A stretch of DNA of 5,681 nucleotides from Rhizobacter sp. (lineage in GTDB: Bacteria > Pseudomonadota > Gammaproteobacteria > Burkholderiales > Burkholderiaceae_C): NCBI GenBank assembly GCA_025359585.1, contig JANYFX010000507.1, positions 1-5,681 on the forward strand, read 5' to 3'. A model generated the notes under the pieces. That model was not told where the DNA came from and made no database searches. It was given only the letters and a program-made list of their open reading frames with translations. The position numbers and the translations under genes are program-made. Below, piece by piece: positions 1 to 5,620 of this stretch (position 1 is the stretch's first letter; each line of letters begins with the position of its first letter).

Positions 1-530
1 ATCAGCACCACGCTCTTGGGCGGCAGACCGCGCAGCGTCGCGAGCATCTCGTCGAACCTGAGGCCGCCGGTTTGCGCGTCGTAGTAGGGGTAGGTGTTGA
101 CCGTGAGGCCCGCGCCTTCGAACATCGCGCGGTGGTTGTCCCAGGTCGGATCGCTTACCCAGACCTGGCTGCCCTTGAAGTGGCTGGCGAGGAAATCGGC
201 GCCCACTTTGAGGCCGCCGCTGGAGCCGACCGACTGGATCGTCGCCACGCGGCCCGACGTGACCGCCTCGTGCCCGGCGCCGAACAGCAGCTGCTGCACC
301 GCGCTGCGAAAGTTCGCCGCGCCTTCGATCGGCAGGTAAGGCTTCGGGCCGCCTTTGGCCACCACCAGCGCTTCGGCGCGCTTGACCGAGCTCATCACCG
401 GAATGCGCCCGGCGTCGTCGAAGTAGATGCCGATCGACAGGTTGATCTTGTTCGGGCGCGGGTCCTTGTGGAAGTCTTCGTTCAGGCTCAGGATCGGGTC
501 GCCGGCGAACGGGGGAATGTGCTTGAACAT
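1..530 (-). CDS. tyrB: Class I aminotransferase, aromatic/aspartate type (TyrB/AspC-like), N-terminal part only
   Basis: This gene encodes a PLP-dependent transaminase of the AspC/TyrB subgroup, which in the cytoplasm moves amino groups between aromatic amino acids or aspartate and 2-oxoglutarate. The ATG is at 530-528; 176 codons are visible and the frame is open to the left edge, so more than half of the usual ~400 residues is missing, including the PLP lysine. The start MFKHIPPFAGDPIL matches the family opening. IGIYFDDAGRIPV, the YLPIEG substrate-loop segment, SVGSSGGLKVGADFL (PLP-phosphate loop, about residues 103-117), VWVSDPTWDNH and the TYPYYD segment follow in the family order. The second half resembles E. 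coli TyrB more than AspC, so aromatic specificity is favoured but not shown. No clear Shine-Dalgarno precedes the ATG. It lies 22 bases downstream of the glutathione peroxidase gene and is probably co-transcribed with it. Confidence 0.9.
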   Translation of the reverse strand, partial: MFKHIPPFAGDPILSLNEDFHKDPRPNKINLSIGIYFDDAGRIPVMSSVKRAEALVVAKGGPKPYLPIEGAANFRSAVQQLLFGAGHEAVTSGRVATIQSVGSSGGLKVGADFLASHFKGSQVWVSDPTWDNHRAMFEGAGLTVNTYPYYDAQTGGLRFDEMLATLRGLPPKSVVL

Positions 531-552
531 GGTGTGATGCGTGTGCGTGAAC

Positions 553-1062
553 TCAGGCCGCGAGCGCAGCCTCGATGTCCTTGGTGATCGACTCGGGCTT
601 GTCGGTCGGTGCATAACGCTTGATCACCTTGCCGTCCTTGCCGACCAGAAACTTGGTGAAGTTCCACTTGATGCCGGTCGTGCCGAGCAGGCCCGGCGCC
701 TCCTTGGTGAGCCATTTGAACAGCGGGTGCGCCTGAGCCCCGTTGACCTCGACCTTCTCCATCATCGGAAAGCTCACGCCGTAGTTCATCTCGCAGAACG
801 ACGCGATCTCGTCGTTGCTGCCCGGATCCTGTTTGCCGAATTCGTTGCTCGGGAAACCCATCACCACCAGGCCCTTGCCGGCGTAGGTCTTCCACAGCGC
901 CTCGAGCCCGCCGAACTGCGGCGTGAAACCGCAGGCGCTGGCGGTGTTGACGATCAGCAGCACCTTGCCACGCTGGGTGGAAAGACTCGCTGTCTTGCCT
1001 TCGATCGACACGGCCTCGAAGTCGTAGACGCTGGTCGGTGCGGCGCTGGAGTTTTGGGCCAT
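553..1062 (-). CDS. Glutathione peroxidase family thiol peroxidase (Cys type)
   Basis: This 169-residue enzyme reduces hydrogen peroxide and organic hydroperoxides, probably in the cytoplasm because no signal peptide is visible. The family tetrad is present: Cys44 in NTASACGFTPQ, Gln78 in GFPSNEFGKQDPG, and Trp133-Asn134 in KWNFTKFLV. Cys replaces selenocysteine, as is usual in bacteria, and Cys90 in ASFCEMNYG is a candidate resolving cysteine. That fits the thioredoxin-dependent, BtuE-like branch better than true glutathione dependence; this is an inference. The ATG at 1062-1060 is chosen because the MAQNSSAAPTSVYDF start fits the family and a GAAGAGA purine tract lies just upstream. The frame stays open upstream to 1539, but that stretch is antisense to the response regulator gene and resembles nothing in the family. 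A TAGGAT -10-like hexamer sits at 1099-1094 without a good -35. The aminotransferase follows after 22 bases. Confidence 0.95.
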   Translation of the reverse strand: MAQNSSAAPTSVYDFEAVSIEGKTASLSTQRGKVLLIVNTASACGFTPQFGGLEALWKTYAGKGLVVMGFPSNEFGKQDPGSNDEIASFCEMNYGVSFPMMEKVEVNGAQAHPLFKWLTKEAPGLLGTTGIKWNFTKFLVGKDGKVIKRYAPTDKPESITKDIEAALAA

Positions 1063-1130
1063 GGCTGTCTCTTCGAAGTCGCGGGGATGTGCAATCCTAA
1101 CGCCGAGTGCACAACCCCCAGAGAGTGTTC

Positions 1131-1159
1131 TTGACGCGGCCACGCTCAGCGCAGAACAT
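1131..1159 (+). promoter_or_regulatory. Candidate sigma70 promoter for the response regulator gene
   Basis: TTGACG at 1131-1136 (five of six bases of the -35 consensus) is followed after 17 bases by GAACAT at 1154-1159 (three of six of the -10). Transcription would begin near 1166 and leave a leader of about 38 bases before the ATG at 1204. The -10 is poor, so the call rests on the -35 and spacing. It lies in the divergent gap between the peroxidase and regulator genes. Confidence 0.35.
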
Positions 1160-1203
1160 GCCTGCGGGCCGGCGCACGGTGCGCCCGCGATCCACCGACG
1201 CCG

Positions 1204-2097
1204 ATGCCTGTTGTTCCCAAGCCGCCGTACCAAGTTGCCCTCGAAGGTTTCAGCGCCTTCGAGCGCGCCGCGATGGCGTCGTTCTTCCGGCTCGCCGACC
1301 AGCGCTTGACGAGCTACGTGCAGGCCGACTCGTTGGCAGCGTGCGACCTGGTCGTGGCCGACGCCGACGCACCCGCCGTGGTCAGAGCGGTGCTGGCGGC
1401 AGGGCGTGTCGACGACACCGTTTTTGTCGGTGCGAACCCGCCACCCGGCAGCCTGGGCAGCCTGCCACGGCCGGTCGACCCGCTCCAGATCGTGCGTGAG
1501 CTCGACGCGCTGGTCGCCCTGCGCCACCCCGAGCCACACGACAGCGGCCCCATTTCCTTGCTACCGGAAGAAGACATCTTGCCCGACGACCTCGATCTCG
1601 ACCTGTCCCTGGCCGCCGGCCCCGACGCCCCGACCAGGCGCGGCCGCGCCCGCGTGCCCACCACCGCGCAGTTCAGCGGTGGCGGGCGCGACGTGCTGGT
1701 GGTCGACGACAGCGCTATCGCACGCAAGTTTCTCAAACTCCGGCTGGAGCAGCTGGGCTACCGCGTTCAGCAAGCGAGCGACGGCGAGCAAGCTCTCGAG
1801 ATGATCACCCACCACGCTTTCGCGCTCGTGTTCGTCGACATGGTGCTCGGCCCGGCCAACAGCGTCGACGGCCTTCAGGTCTGCCAGTTCGCCAAGCAGC
1901 GGCCGGCCTTCGGCGCGACCAGCACACCCGGCGTCGTGGTCGTCACCGGCCAGACCAGCTCGACGCACCGGGTGCGCGCTTCGCTCGCCGGCTGCGACGG
2001 TTTTCTGACCAAGCCGCTGATCGAAGCCGAGTTCATCGCGACGCTGAACAAGACCGACCCGCTGTTCAGGTCGGAGCAGCCCACCGGCTTCGGCTGA
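1204..2097 (+). CDS. Two-domain response regulator: degenerate receiver plus C-terminal receiver, no output domain
   Basis: This 297-residue protein ends in an intact CheY-like receiver at about residues 162-285. The acidic pair is Asp168-Asp169 in LVVDDSAIARK, the phosphoacceptor is Asp212 in FVDMVLG, the switch Thr is Thr248 in VVVTGQ, and the conserved lysine is Lys270 in LTKPL. It should therefore accept phosphate from a histidine kinase. Residues 9-105 look like a second, decayed receiver: YQVALEGFSAFERAAM in place of strand 1/helix 1, DLVVADAD (48-55) at the phosphoacceptor strand, TVFVGA at strand 4 and LPRPVDP (88-93) where LxKP is expected. The acidic pair and the lysine are gone. 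The linker (about 110-160) runs from an acidic patch (EEDILPDDLDLDL) to a basic patch (RRGRAR). No DNA-binding, GGDEF or other output domain is present, and no kinase gene is in view. The start has a weak ribosome site, but residues just after M1 begin the first fold, so a later start is unlikely. Its biological role is unknown. Confidence 0.85.
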   Translation: MPVVPKPPYQVALEGFSAFERAAMASFFRLADQRLTSYVQADSLAACDLVVADADAPAVVRAVLAAGRVDDTVFVGANPPPGSLGSLPRPVDPLQIVRELDALVALRHPEPHDSGPISLLPEEDILPDDLDLDLSLAAGPDAPTRRGRARVPTTAQFSGGGRDVLVVDDSAIARKFLKLRLEQLGYRVQQASDGEQALEMITHHAFALVFVDMVLGPANSVDGLQVCQFAKQRPAFGATSTPGVVVVTGQTSSTHRVRASLAGCDGFLTKPLIEAEFIATLNKTDPLFRSEQPTGFG

Positions 2098-2113
2098 AGG
2101 CGCCGCCCTTCAG
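2094..2113. terminator. Bidirectional hairpin spanning two convergent stop codons
   Basis: CTGAAGG (2094-2100) and CCTTCAG (2107-2113) form a perfect 7-base-pair stem around a 6-base loop, CGCCGC. The TGA of the response regulator (2095-2097) lies in the left arm and the TGA of the EamA gene (complement of 2110-2112) in the right arm. Only 12 bases separate the two genes, so this is the only candidate terminator for both. Neither strand has a T tract after it, so intrinsic termination would be weak; a role in limiting transcript read-through or 3' decay is equally possible. Confidence 0.4.
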
Positions 2114-3003
2114 TGCGGCTCCAGCGCCGCGAGCAGCGCCGCCAGCAGGATCAGGCCGCCGCCGAGCAGCGCCTGCGTGCTCAGCTGCGCACTGCCCAGC
2201 GCCAATGCCGAGCCCGAGGCAAACACCACCTCGGTCAGCATCACGACCGAAGTCACGTTCGCCGGCAAGCGCCCGGCGCCGTACTGCAGCGCCAGGTTGC
2301 CCACACCGAACAGCGCGGCCATCAGCAGCACTGGAAGCAGCCACGCCAGCGCTGGCGCGGGCGGCAAGGGCACGGCGCCTTGCAAGCCGAACGCGATCCC
2401 GGCCGACACCAGCGCGCCACCGACGAACATCGCCAGCGCCCGGCCTTCTTCGGGCCGGTGGGCTTCGCGCCGGAGCATCACGTTGTTGAGCGCGAACGCA
2501 AAACCGCCGACCACCCCCAGCCAATCGGCCAGCGAGCGTGGCAGCGGCAAGGCTTCGATGCCAGCGCCGGCCGGCCACAAGACGACGGCCGCCCCGGCCA
2601 CGCCGAGCAGCACCCGCAGCGCCGCGGCGCGCGTGATCGGCTCGTGCAGCAGCACCCGGGCGAGCAGCACCGCCCACACCGGCATCAGGTAGAATAGCAG
2701 GATCACGCGCACCACGTCGCCGATCACCATCGCCCAATTGAAGGTGGCGTTGGTCGTGCCGGCGGCGAGCACCAGCAGCCACAGCGCGGGCGTGCGCAGC
2801 ACCTGCGCCACGGAACGCGGCCAGGCCAGCACGATCACCAGAACCACCGCGGCGTAGACCAGCGCCGTGGTCCACAACGGGTGCAGGCCGAGCGACTCGA
2901 AGTGGCGCAGCGGCCACCATGAGGTGCCCCAGACCAGCGCGTTCAGGCACAGCGCGAGCGCGGGCAGCGCGCGCGAAGGCGTTGCGGCGAGTGTTTGTGT
3001 CAT
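2110..3003 (-). CDS. EamA-domain (DMT superfamily) inner-membrane transporter
   Basis: This 297-residue membrane protein has the two-repeat, ten-helix layout of drug/metabolite transporters. The first EamA repeat covers about residues 13-143: ALCLNALVWGTSWWPLR in helix 1, NATFNWAMVIGDVVRVILLFYLMPVWAVLLA in helices 3-4, then the typical LLHEPIT loop. The second covers about 158-294: WLGVVGGFAFALNNVMLRR, GNLALQYGAGRLPANVTSVVMLTEVVFA, and a last helix rich in Leu, Gly and Ala. Family members export amino acids, metabolites or drugs, and the substrate cannot be read from this sequence. The ATG at 3003-3001 has AAGG nine bases upstream. The gene is convergent with the response regulator and follows lplT on the same strand after a 71-base gap that contains two hairpins, so it may have its own transcript. 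The nearest promoter could not be identified. Confidence 0.9.
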   Translation of the reverse strand: MTQTLAATPSRALPALALCLNALVWGTSWWPLRHFESLGLHPLWTTALVYAAVVLVIVLAWPRSVAQVLRTPALWLLVLAAGTTNATFNWAMVIGDVVRVILLFYLMPVWAVLLARVLLHEPITRAAALRVLLGVAGAAVVLWPAGAGIEALPLPRSLADWLGVVGGFAFALNNVMLRREAHRPEEGRALAMFVGGALVSAGIAFGLQGAVPLPPAPALAWLLPVLLMAALFGVGNLALQYGAGRLPANVTSVVMLTEVVFASGSALALGSAQLSTQALLGGGLILLAALLAALEPH

Positions 3004-3024
3004 CGGCCGGCGCCTTGCGCCTTA

Positions 3025-3041
3025 ACTTCGCGGCGCGAAGT
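3025..3041. repeat. Short perfect hairpin upstream of the EamA gene
   Basis: ACTTCGC (3025-3031) and GCGAAGT (3035-3041) pair perfectly around a GGC loop. Counted as arms around one base, the inverted repeat is 8 bases long. It lies 22 bases upstream of the EamA start and would sit in its mRNA leader if transcription begins further upstream, or in the 3' trailer of lplT. It shares the core CGCGGCGCG with the hairpin at 3054-3084. It could be part of a terminator, an operator or a leader structure; the sequence does not decide. Confidence 0.5.
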
Positions 3042-3053
3042 CAGCCCACGACG

Positions 3054-3084
3054 CAAACATCGAGCGCGGCGCGCTCAATGTTTG
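3054..3084 (-). terminator. Long hairpin at the end of lplT, probable terminator
   Basis: CAAACAT (3054-3060) pairs with ATGTTTG (3078-3084). After one C/A mismatch, GAGCGC (3062-3067) pairs with GCGCTC (3071-3076) around a GGC loop. This gives 13 base pairs in a 31-base element. It overlaps the last codons and the TGA of lplT (complement of 3075-3077). On the minus strand the distal arm reads GATGTTTG with no further T run, so it is not a classical intrinsic terminator, but the stem is by far the strongest I saw in a gap of this window. A 3'-end stabiliser is the main alternative. Confidence 0.5.
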
Positions 3085-4352
3085 TCACTGCGTGCGATCG
3101 CCAGCAAATGGTCGAGCTCTTCGCGGTACTTCACGCAGTTCGACTTGTGCCAGCGCTGCACCAGCCACATCGTGAAGGCCACGACGCCGCCGAACAAGGC
3201 GATCGCGGTGAAGGCCGACAGTCCGAACTTGGTCATGCCGGTGTAGAAAGCGCCCAAGCCGAGGATGCAGGCCTGCTCGTTGAAGTTCTGCACCGCGATC
3301 GAACGGCCCGCACCCATCAGGTTGGCGCCGCGGTGCTGCAGCAGCGCATTCATCGGCACCACCATGTAGCCGCCGATCGCACCCAGCAGGATCAGGAACG
3401 GCGCCGCCACCCAGGCGTTGGTGATCACGTTCAGCCCGATCACCAGCAGGCCGAGCGCGATGCCGAGCGGGATCACGGTGGTCGCCTGGTCCAGCCGCAT
3501 GCGCATCGAAGCGACGATCGCACCGGCCGCCGTGCCGACCACCACCACCGCCACGAGAGAGGTCGCCTGCGTGGTCGTGTAGCCGAGCGCGGCCGTGGCC
3601 CAGGCGAAGACGATGATGCGCAGGTTGCCGGAAACACCCCAGAACAGCGTGGTCGTGGCGAGCGAGATCTGGCCGAGTTTGTCGGTCCACAGGCGCGCGT
3701 TGCAGCTGGAGAAGTCACGCACCAGGCCTGCCACGCCGTGCGCCAGCGGCTGCAGCGGTGCGTCGGTGCGCGGAATGCGCAGGTTGAACAGCGCCGCCAC
3801 CACGTACAGGAACACGATCAGCGAGATCGCCGACTCGGGCGCGGTGGTGATGCCGGTGTCGATCATCGGCAAGTCGAACGAGAGCAGTTGGCGGGAGACC
3901 ACCGGCCCGATCAGCTGCCCGCCGAGCGCGATGCCCAGAATGATCGACATGATCGTCAGGCCCTCGATCCAGCCGTTGGCCTTGACGAGCTGCGAGTTCG
4001 GCAGCAATTCGGTCAGGATGCCGTACTTGGCCGGCGAGTAGGCGGCCGCGCCGAGCCCGACGATGGCGTAGGCCACCAGCGGGTGGCCGCCGAACAGCAT
4101 CATCAGGCAGCCCACCACCTTGATGCCGTTCGAATAGAACATCACGGTGCCCTTGGGCACGGCATCGGCAAAGGCCCCGAGGAAGGGCGCGAGGATCACG
4201 TAGAACAACGCGAACATCGGGCCCAGCGCCGGGATGTGCCACGACGGCGCGTTCGTCGTCTTGAGCATCTCGATCGCGGCCACGAGCAACGCGTTGTCTG
4301 CCAGCGAGCTGAAGAACTGCGCCGACATGATGGTGTAAAAACCTTTTTTCAT
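3075..4352 (-). CDS. lplT: Lysophospholipid transporter LplT (MFS)
   Basis: LplT is a major-facilitator flippase in the inner membrane. In E. coli it returns lysophosphatidylethanolamine from the outer leaflet to the cytoplasmic side for re-acylation by Aas. This copy has 425 residues, a little longer than the ~397 of E. coli. Family signatures appear in order: AQFFSSLADNALL (11-23, with Asp19-Asn20), GLGAAAYSPAKYGIL (99-113), LVKANG (122-127), TTLFWGVSG (234-242), MVVPMNALLQHRG (330-342) and MGAGRSIAVQNFNE (346-359). A hydrophilic insert near 157-173 partly explains the extra length. I chose the ATG at 4352-4350, giving MKKGFYTIMSAQ, with GGAG three to four bases upstream; a TTG three codons earlier (4361-4359) has no ribosome site. 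No aas or other acyltransferase gene is adjacent here. It is divergent from alr. Confidence 0.93.
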   Translation of the reverse strand: MKKGFYTIMSAQFFSSLADNALLVAAIEMLKTTNAPSWHIPALGPMFALFYVILAPFLGAFADAVPKGTVMFYSNGIKVVGCLMMLFGGHPLVAYAIVGLGAAAYSPAKYGILTELLPNSQLVKANGWIEGLTIMSIILGIALGGQLIGPVVSRQLLSFDLPMIDTGITTAPESAISLIVFLYVVAALFNLRIPRTDAPLQPLAHGVAGLVRDFSSCNARLWTDKLGQISLATTTLFWGVSGNLRIIVFAWATAALGYTTTQATSLVAVVVVGTAAGAIVASMRMRLDQATTVIPLGIALGLLVIGLNVITNAWVAAPFLILLGAIGGYMVVPMNALLQHRGANLMGAGRSIAVQNFNEQACILGLGAFYTGMTKFGLSAFTAIALFGGVVAFTMWLVQRWHKSNCVKYREELDHLLAIARSDKH

Positions 4353-4383
4353 TCTCTCCAACGGCGGCGTGTCGGGCGGCGTT

Positions 4384-4401
4384 CTTGTGTCCGCTTGTGT
4401 C
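4384..4401. repeat. 10-base-phased direct repeat in the lplT/alr gap
   Basis: CTTGTGTC occurs at 4384-4391 and again at 4394-4401, separated by CG, so the copies are one helical turn apart. The second copy contains the candidate -35 of alr (TTGTGT, 4395-4400), and both copies lie in the predicted lplT leader. The placement and spacing would suit a protein binding site for two subunits on one face of the DNA, but no known operator was recognised. Confidence 0.4.
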
Positions 4402-4422
4402 TCCTAGCGGCGGCGTTATAGC
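4395..4422 (+). promoter_or_regulatory. Candidate alr promoter
   Basis: TTGTGT (4395-4400; three of six of the -35 consensus) is followed after 16 bases by TATAGC (4417-4422; four of six of the -10). Transcription would start near 4429, leaving a leader of about 73 bases before the alr ATG. The score is modest, but this is one of very few AT-containing spots in the gap. Confidence 0.4.
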
Positions 4423-4423
4423 A
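4415..4423 (-). promoter_or_regulatory. Extended -10 promoter element for lplT
   Basis: On the minus strand the bases read TGCTATAAC: a TG one base before TATAAC (4420-4415), which matches five of six -10 positions. The 17-base-upstream -35 position (4443-4438, CGCTCG) is poor, and the extended TG could compensate for it. The start would be near 4408 and the leader about 55 bases long. The hexamer overlaps the candidate alr -10 on the other strand. Confidence 0.5.
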
Positions 4424-4501
4424 CGCGCCCCTCGGGCCGAGCGCGCAGCGGCACCCCGGAGATGGGTGGCAAGCGCAGCGGCGGCTGGCAGAATTGGCCA
4501 C

Positions 4502-5599
4502 ATGCCACGCCCCGTCGAAGCCCTGATCCACAGCGATGCGCTCGCGCACAACCTGCGCCGGGCGCGTGTGTCGGCACCCGACGCCAAGGTCTGGGCCGTC
4601 GTCAAGGCCAATGCCTACGGGCACGGCATCGAACACGCTTTTGCCGGCCTGAAAGGGGCGGACGGCTTTGCGTTGCTCGACCTCAAGGAAGCAGAACGTG
4701 TGCGCGCGCTCGGCTGGCGCGGCCCGATTCTTTTGCTCGAAGGCTGCTTCGAAGTGCGCGACCTGGAGGCCTGCTCGCGCCTGAACCTGTGGCACACCGT
4801 GCACCACGAAGCGCAGATCGACATGCTCGCAGCGCACAAGACGCACACACCGCACCAGGTGTTCCTGAAGATGAACAGCGGCATGAACCGGCTCGGCTTT
4901 CGGCCCGCCGCTTATCAACACGCGTGGCGTCGGCTGAGTGGCCTGACGCAAGTCGAAAGCATCGTGCTGATGACGCACCTGTCCGACGCCGACGGCGCGC
5001 GTGGCATCGCGCACCAACTCGCCTTGTTCGAAGCCACGACGCAGGGCCTGTCCGGCGAACGCACGCTCGCCAACAGCGCGGCCACGCTGCGCTTCGCGGC
5101 GCAGCAGGACACGGTGCGCGCCGACTGGGTGCGCCCCGGCATCATGGTCTACGGCTCGTCGCCCGATTACCCGCAGCGTGGCATTGCCGACTGGGATCTG
5201 CAGCCCACCATGAGCCTGCGCGCGCAGATCATCGCCACCCAGGACCTGAAGGCCGGGGAGCAGGTCGGCTACGGCAGCCGCTTCACCGCCGAGCGCGACA
5301 TGCGCCTCGGTGTGGTCGCCTGCGGTTATGCCGACGGTTACCCGCGCGTCGTGCCCGACGGCACGCCGGTGCTCGTGAACGACGTGCGCACGCGGCTGGT
5401 CGGGCGCGTGTCGATGGACATGATCACGGTCGACCTCACGCCAGTACCGGAAGCCGGCGTGGGCAGCGTCGCCACGCTGTGGGGCATGAGCCCGGGCGGC
5501 GCGGTGTTGCCGATCGACGAAATCGCGCTGGCCGCCGGCACCATCGGCTACGAGCTGATGTGCGCGCTCGCGCCGCGGGTGCCAACGCGCGCGGTGTGA
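4502..5599 (+). CDS. alr: Alanine racemase, biosynthetic type
   Basis: This cytoplasmic PLP enzyme interconverts L- and D-alanine and supplies D-alanine for peptidoglycan. The 365 residues match the usual length. Visible active-site elements are Lys35 of VVKANAYGHG (Schiff base to PLP) with Tyr39; Lys123 in KMNSGMNRLG (the position carbamylated in some homologues) and Arg130 (substrate carboxylate); Arg211 in VRPGIMVYG (faces the PLP pyridine nitrogen); Tyr257 in QVGYGSRFTAERD (the second catalytic base); and RVSMDMITVDL with Met305-Asp306. The fold is an N-terminal TIM barrel to about residue 230 followed by a beta domain. The start MPRPVEALIHSDALAHNL fits beta-proteobacterial Alr. The frame is open back to 4385, but the extra residues are low-complexity Ala/Arg and have no family match. 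The ribosome site is weak. It is followed after 21 bases by arfB, which is probably in the same operon. Confidence 0.96.
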   Translation: MPRPVEALIHSDALAHNLRRARVSAPDAKVWAVVKANAYGHGIEHAFAGLKGADGFALLDLKEAERVRALGWRGPILLLEGCFEVRDLEACSRLNLWHTVHHEAQIDMLAAHKTHTPHQVFLKMNSGMNRLGFRPAAYQHAWRRLSGLTQVESIVLMTHLSDADGARGIAHQLALFEATTQGLSGERTLANSAATLRFAAQQDTVRADWVRPGIMVYGSSPDYPQRGIADWDLQPTMSLRAQIIATQDLKAGEQVGYGSRFTAERDMRLGVVACGYADGYPRVVPDGTPVLVNDVRTRLVGRVSMDMITVDLTPVPEAGVGSVATLWGMSPGGAVLPIDEIALAAGTIGYELMCALAPRVPTRAV

Positions 5600-5620
5600 A
5601 ACCCAGAGCCAGTCAGCGCC

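Noticed and set aside
1071..1078. Palindrome CTTCGAAG just upstream of the peroxidase start
   Set aside because: It is only eight bases, overlaps the ribosome-site region, and has no second half-site; it is likely chance.
541..1134. A 197-codon plus-strand frame opposite the peroxidase gene
   Set aside because: It mirrors the peroxidase codons; its composition is that of an antisense shadow and it has no family motif.
1063..1539. An N-terminal extension of the peroxidase to 1539
   Set aside because: The extra 159 residues are antisense to the regulator gene, lack any peroxidase-family similarity, and the internal ATG at 1062 has a ribosome-site-like purine tract and the family start.
2919..4421. 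A 500-codon plus-strand open frame opposite lplT
   Set aside because: It is antisense to a clearly conserved transporter, is dominated by Arg, His, Gln and Asp as expected for a GC-rich shadow frame, and has no recognisable domain.
4443..4482. Direct repeat GCGCAGCGGC at 4443-4452 and 4473-4482 in the alr leader
   Set aside because: A 10-base GC-only repeat is easily produced by chance in this composition, and the copies are not at a helical spacing with any promoter element.
4385..4501. A 39-residue N-terminal extension of alanine racemase
   Set aside because: The sequence is low-complexity Ala/Arg, would cover the divergent promoter region, and known racemases begin at the MPRP-type start.
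4462..4501. A possible upstream start (ATG at 4462, after GGAG) in the alr leader
   Set aside because: GGAG abuts the ATG with no spacing, and the frame runs out of phase into alr giving Arg/Pro-rich nonsense; I see no support for a leader peptide.
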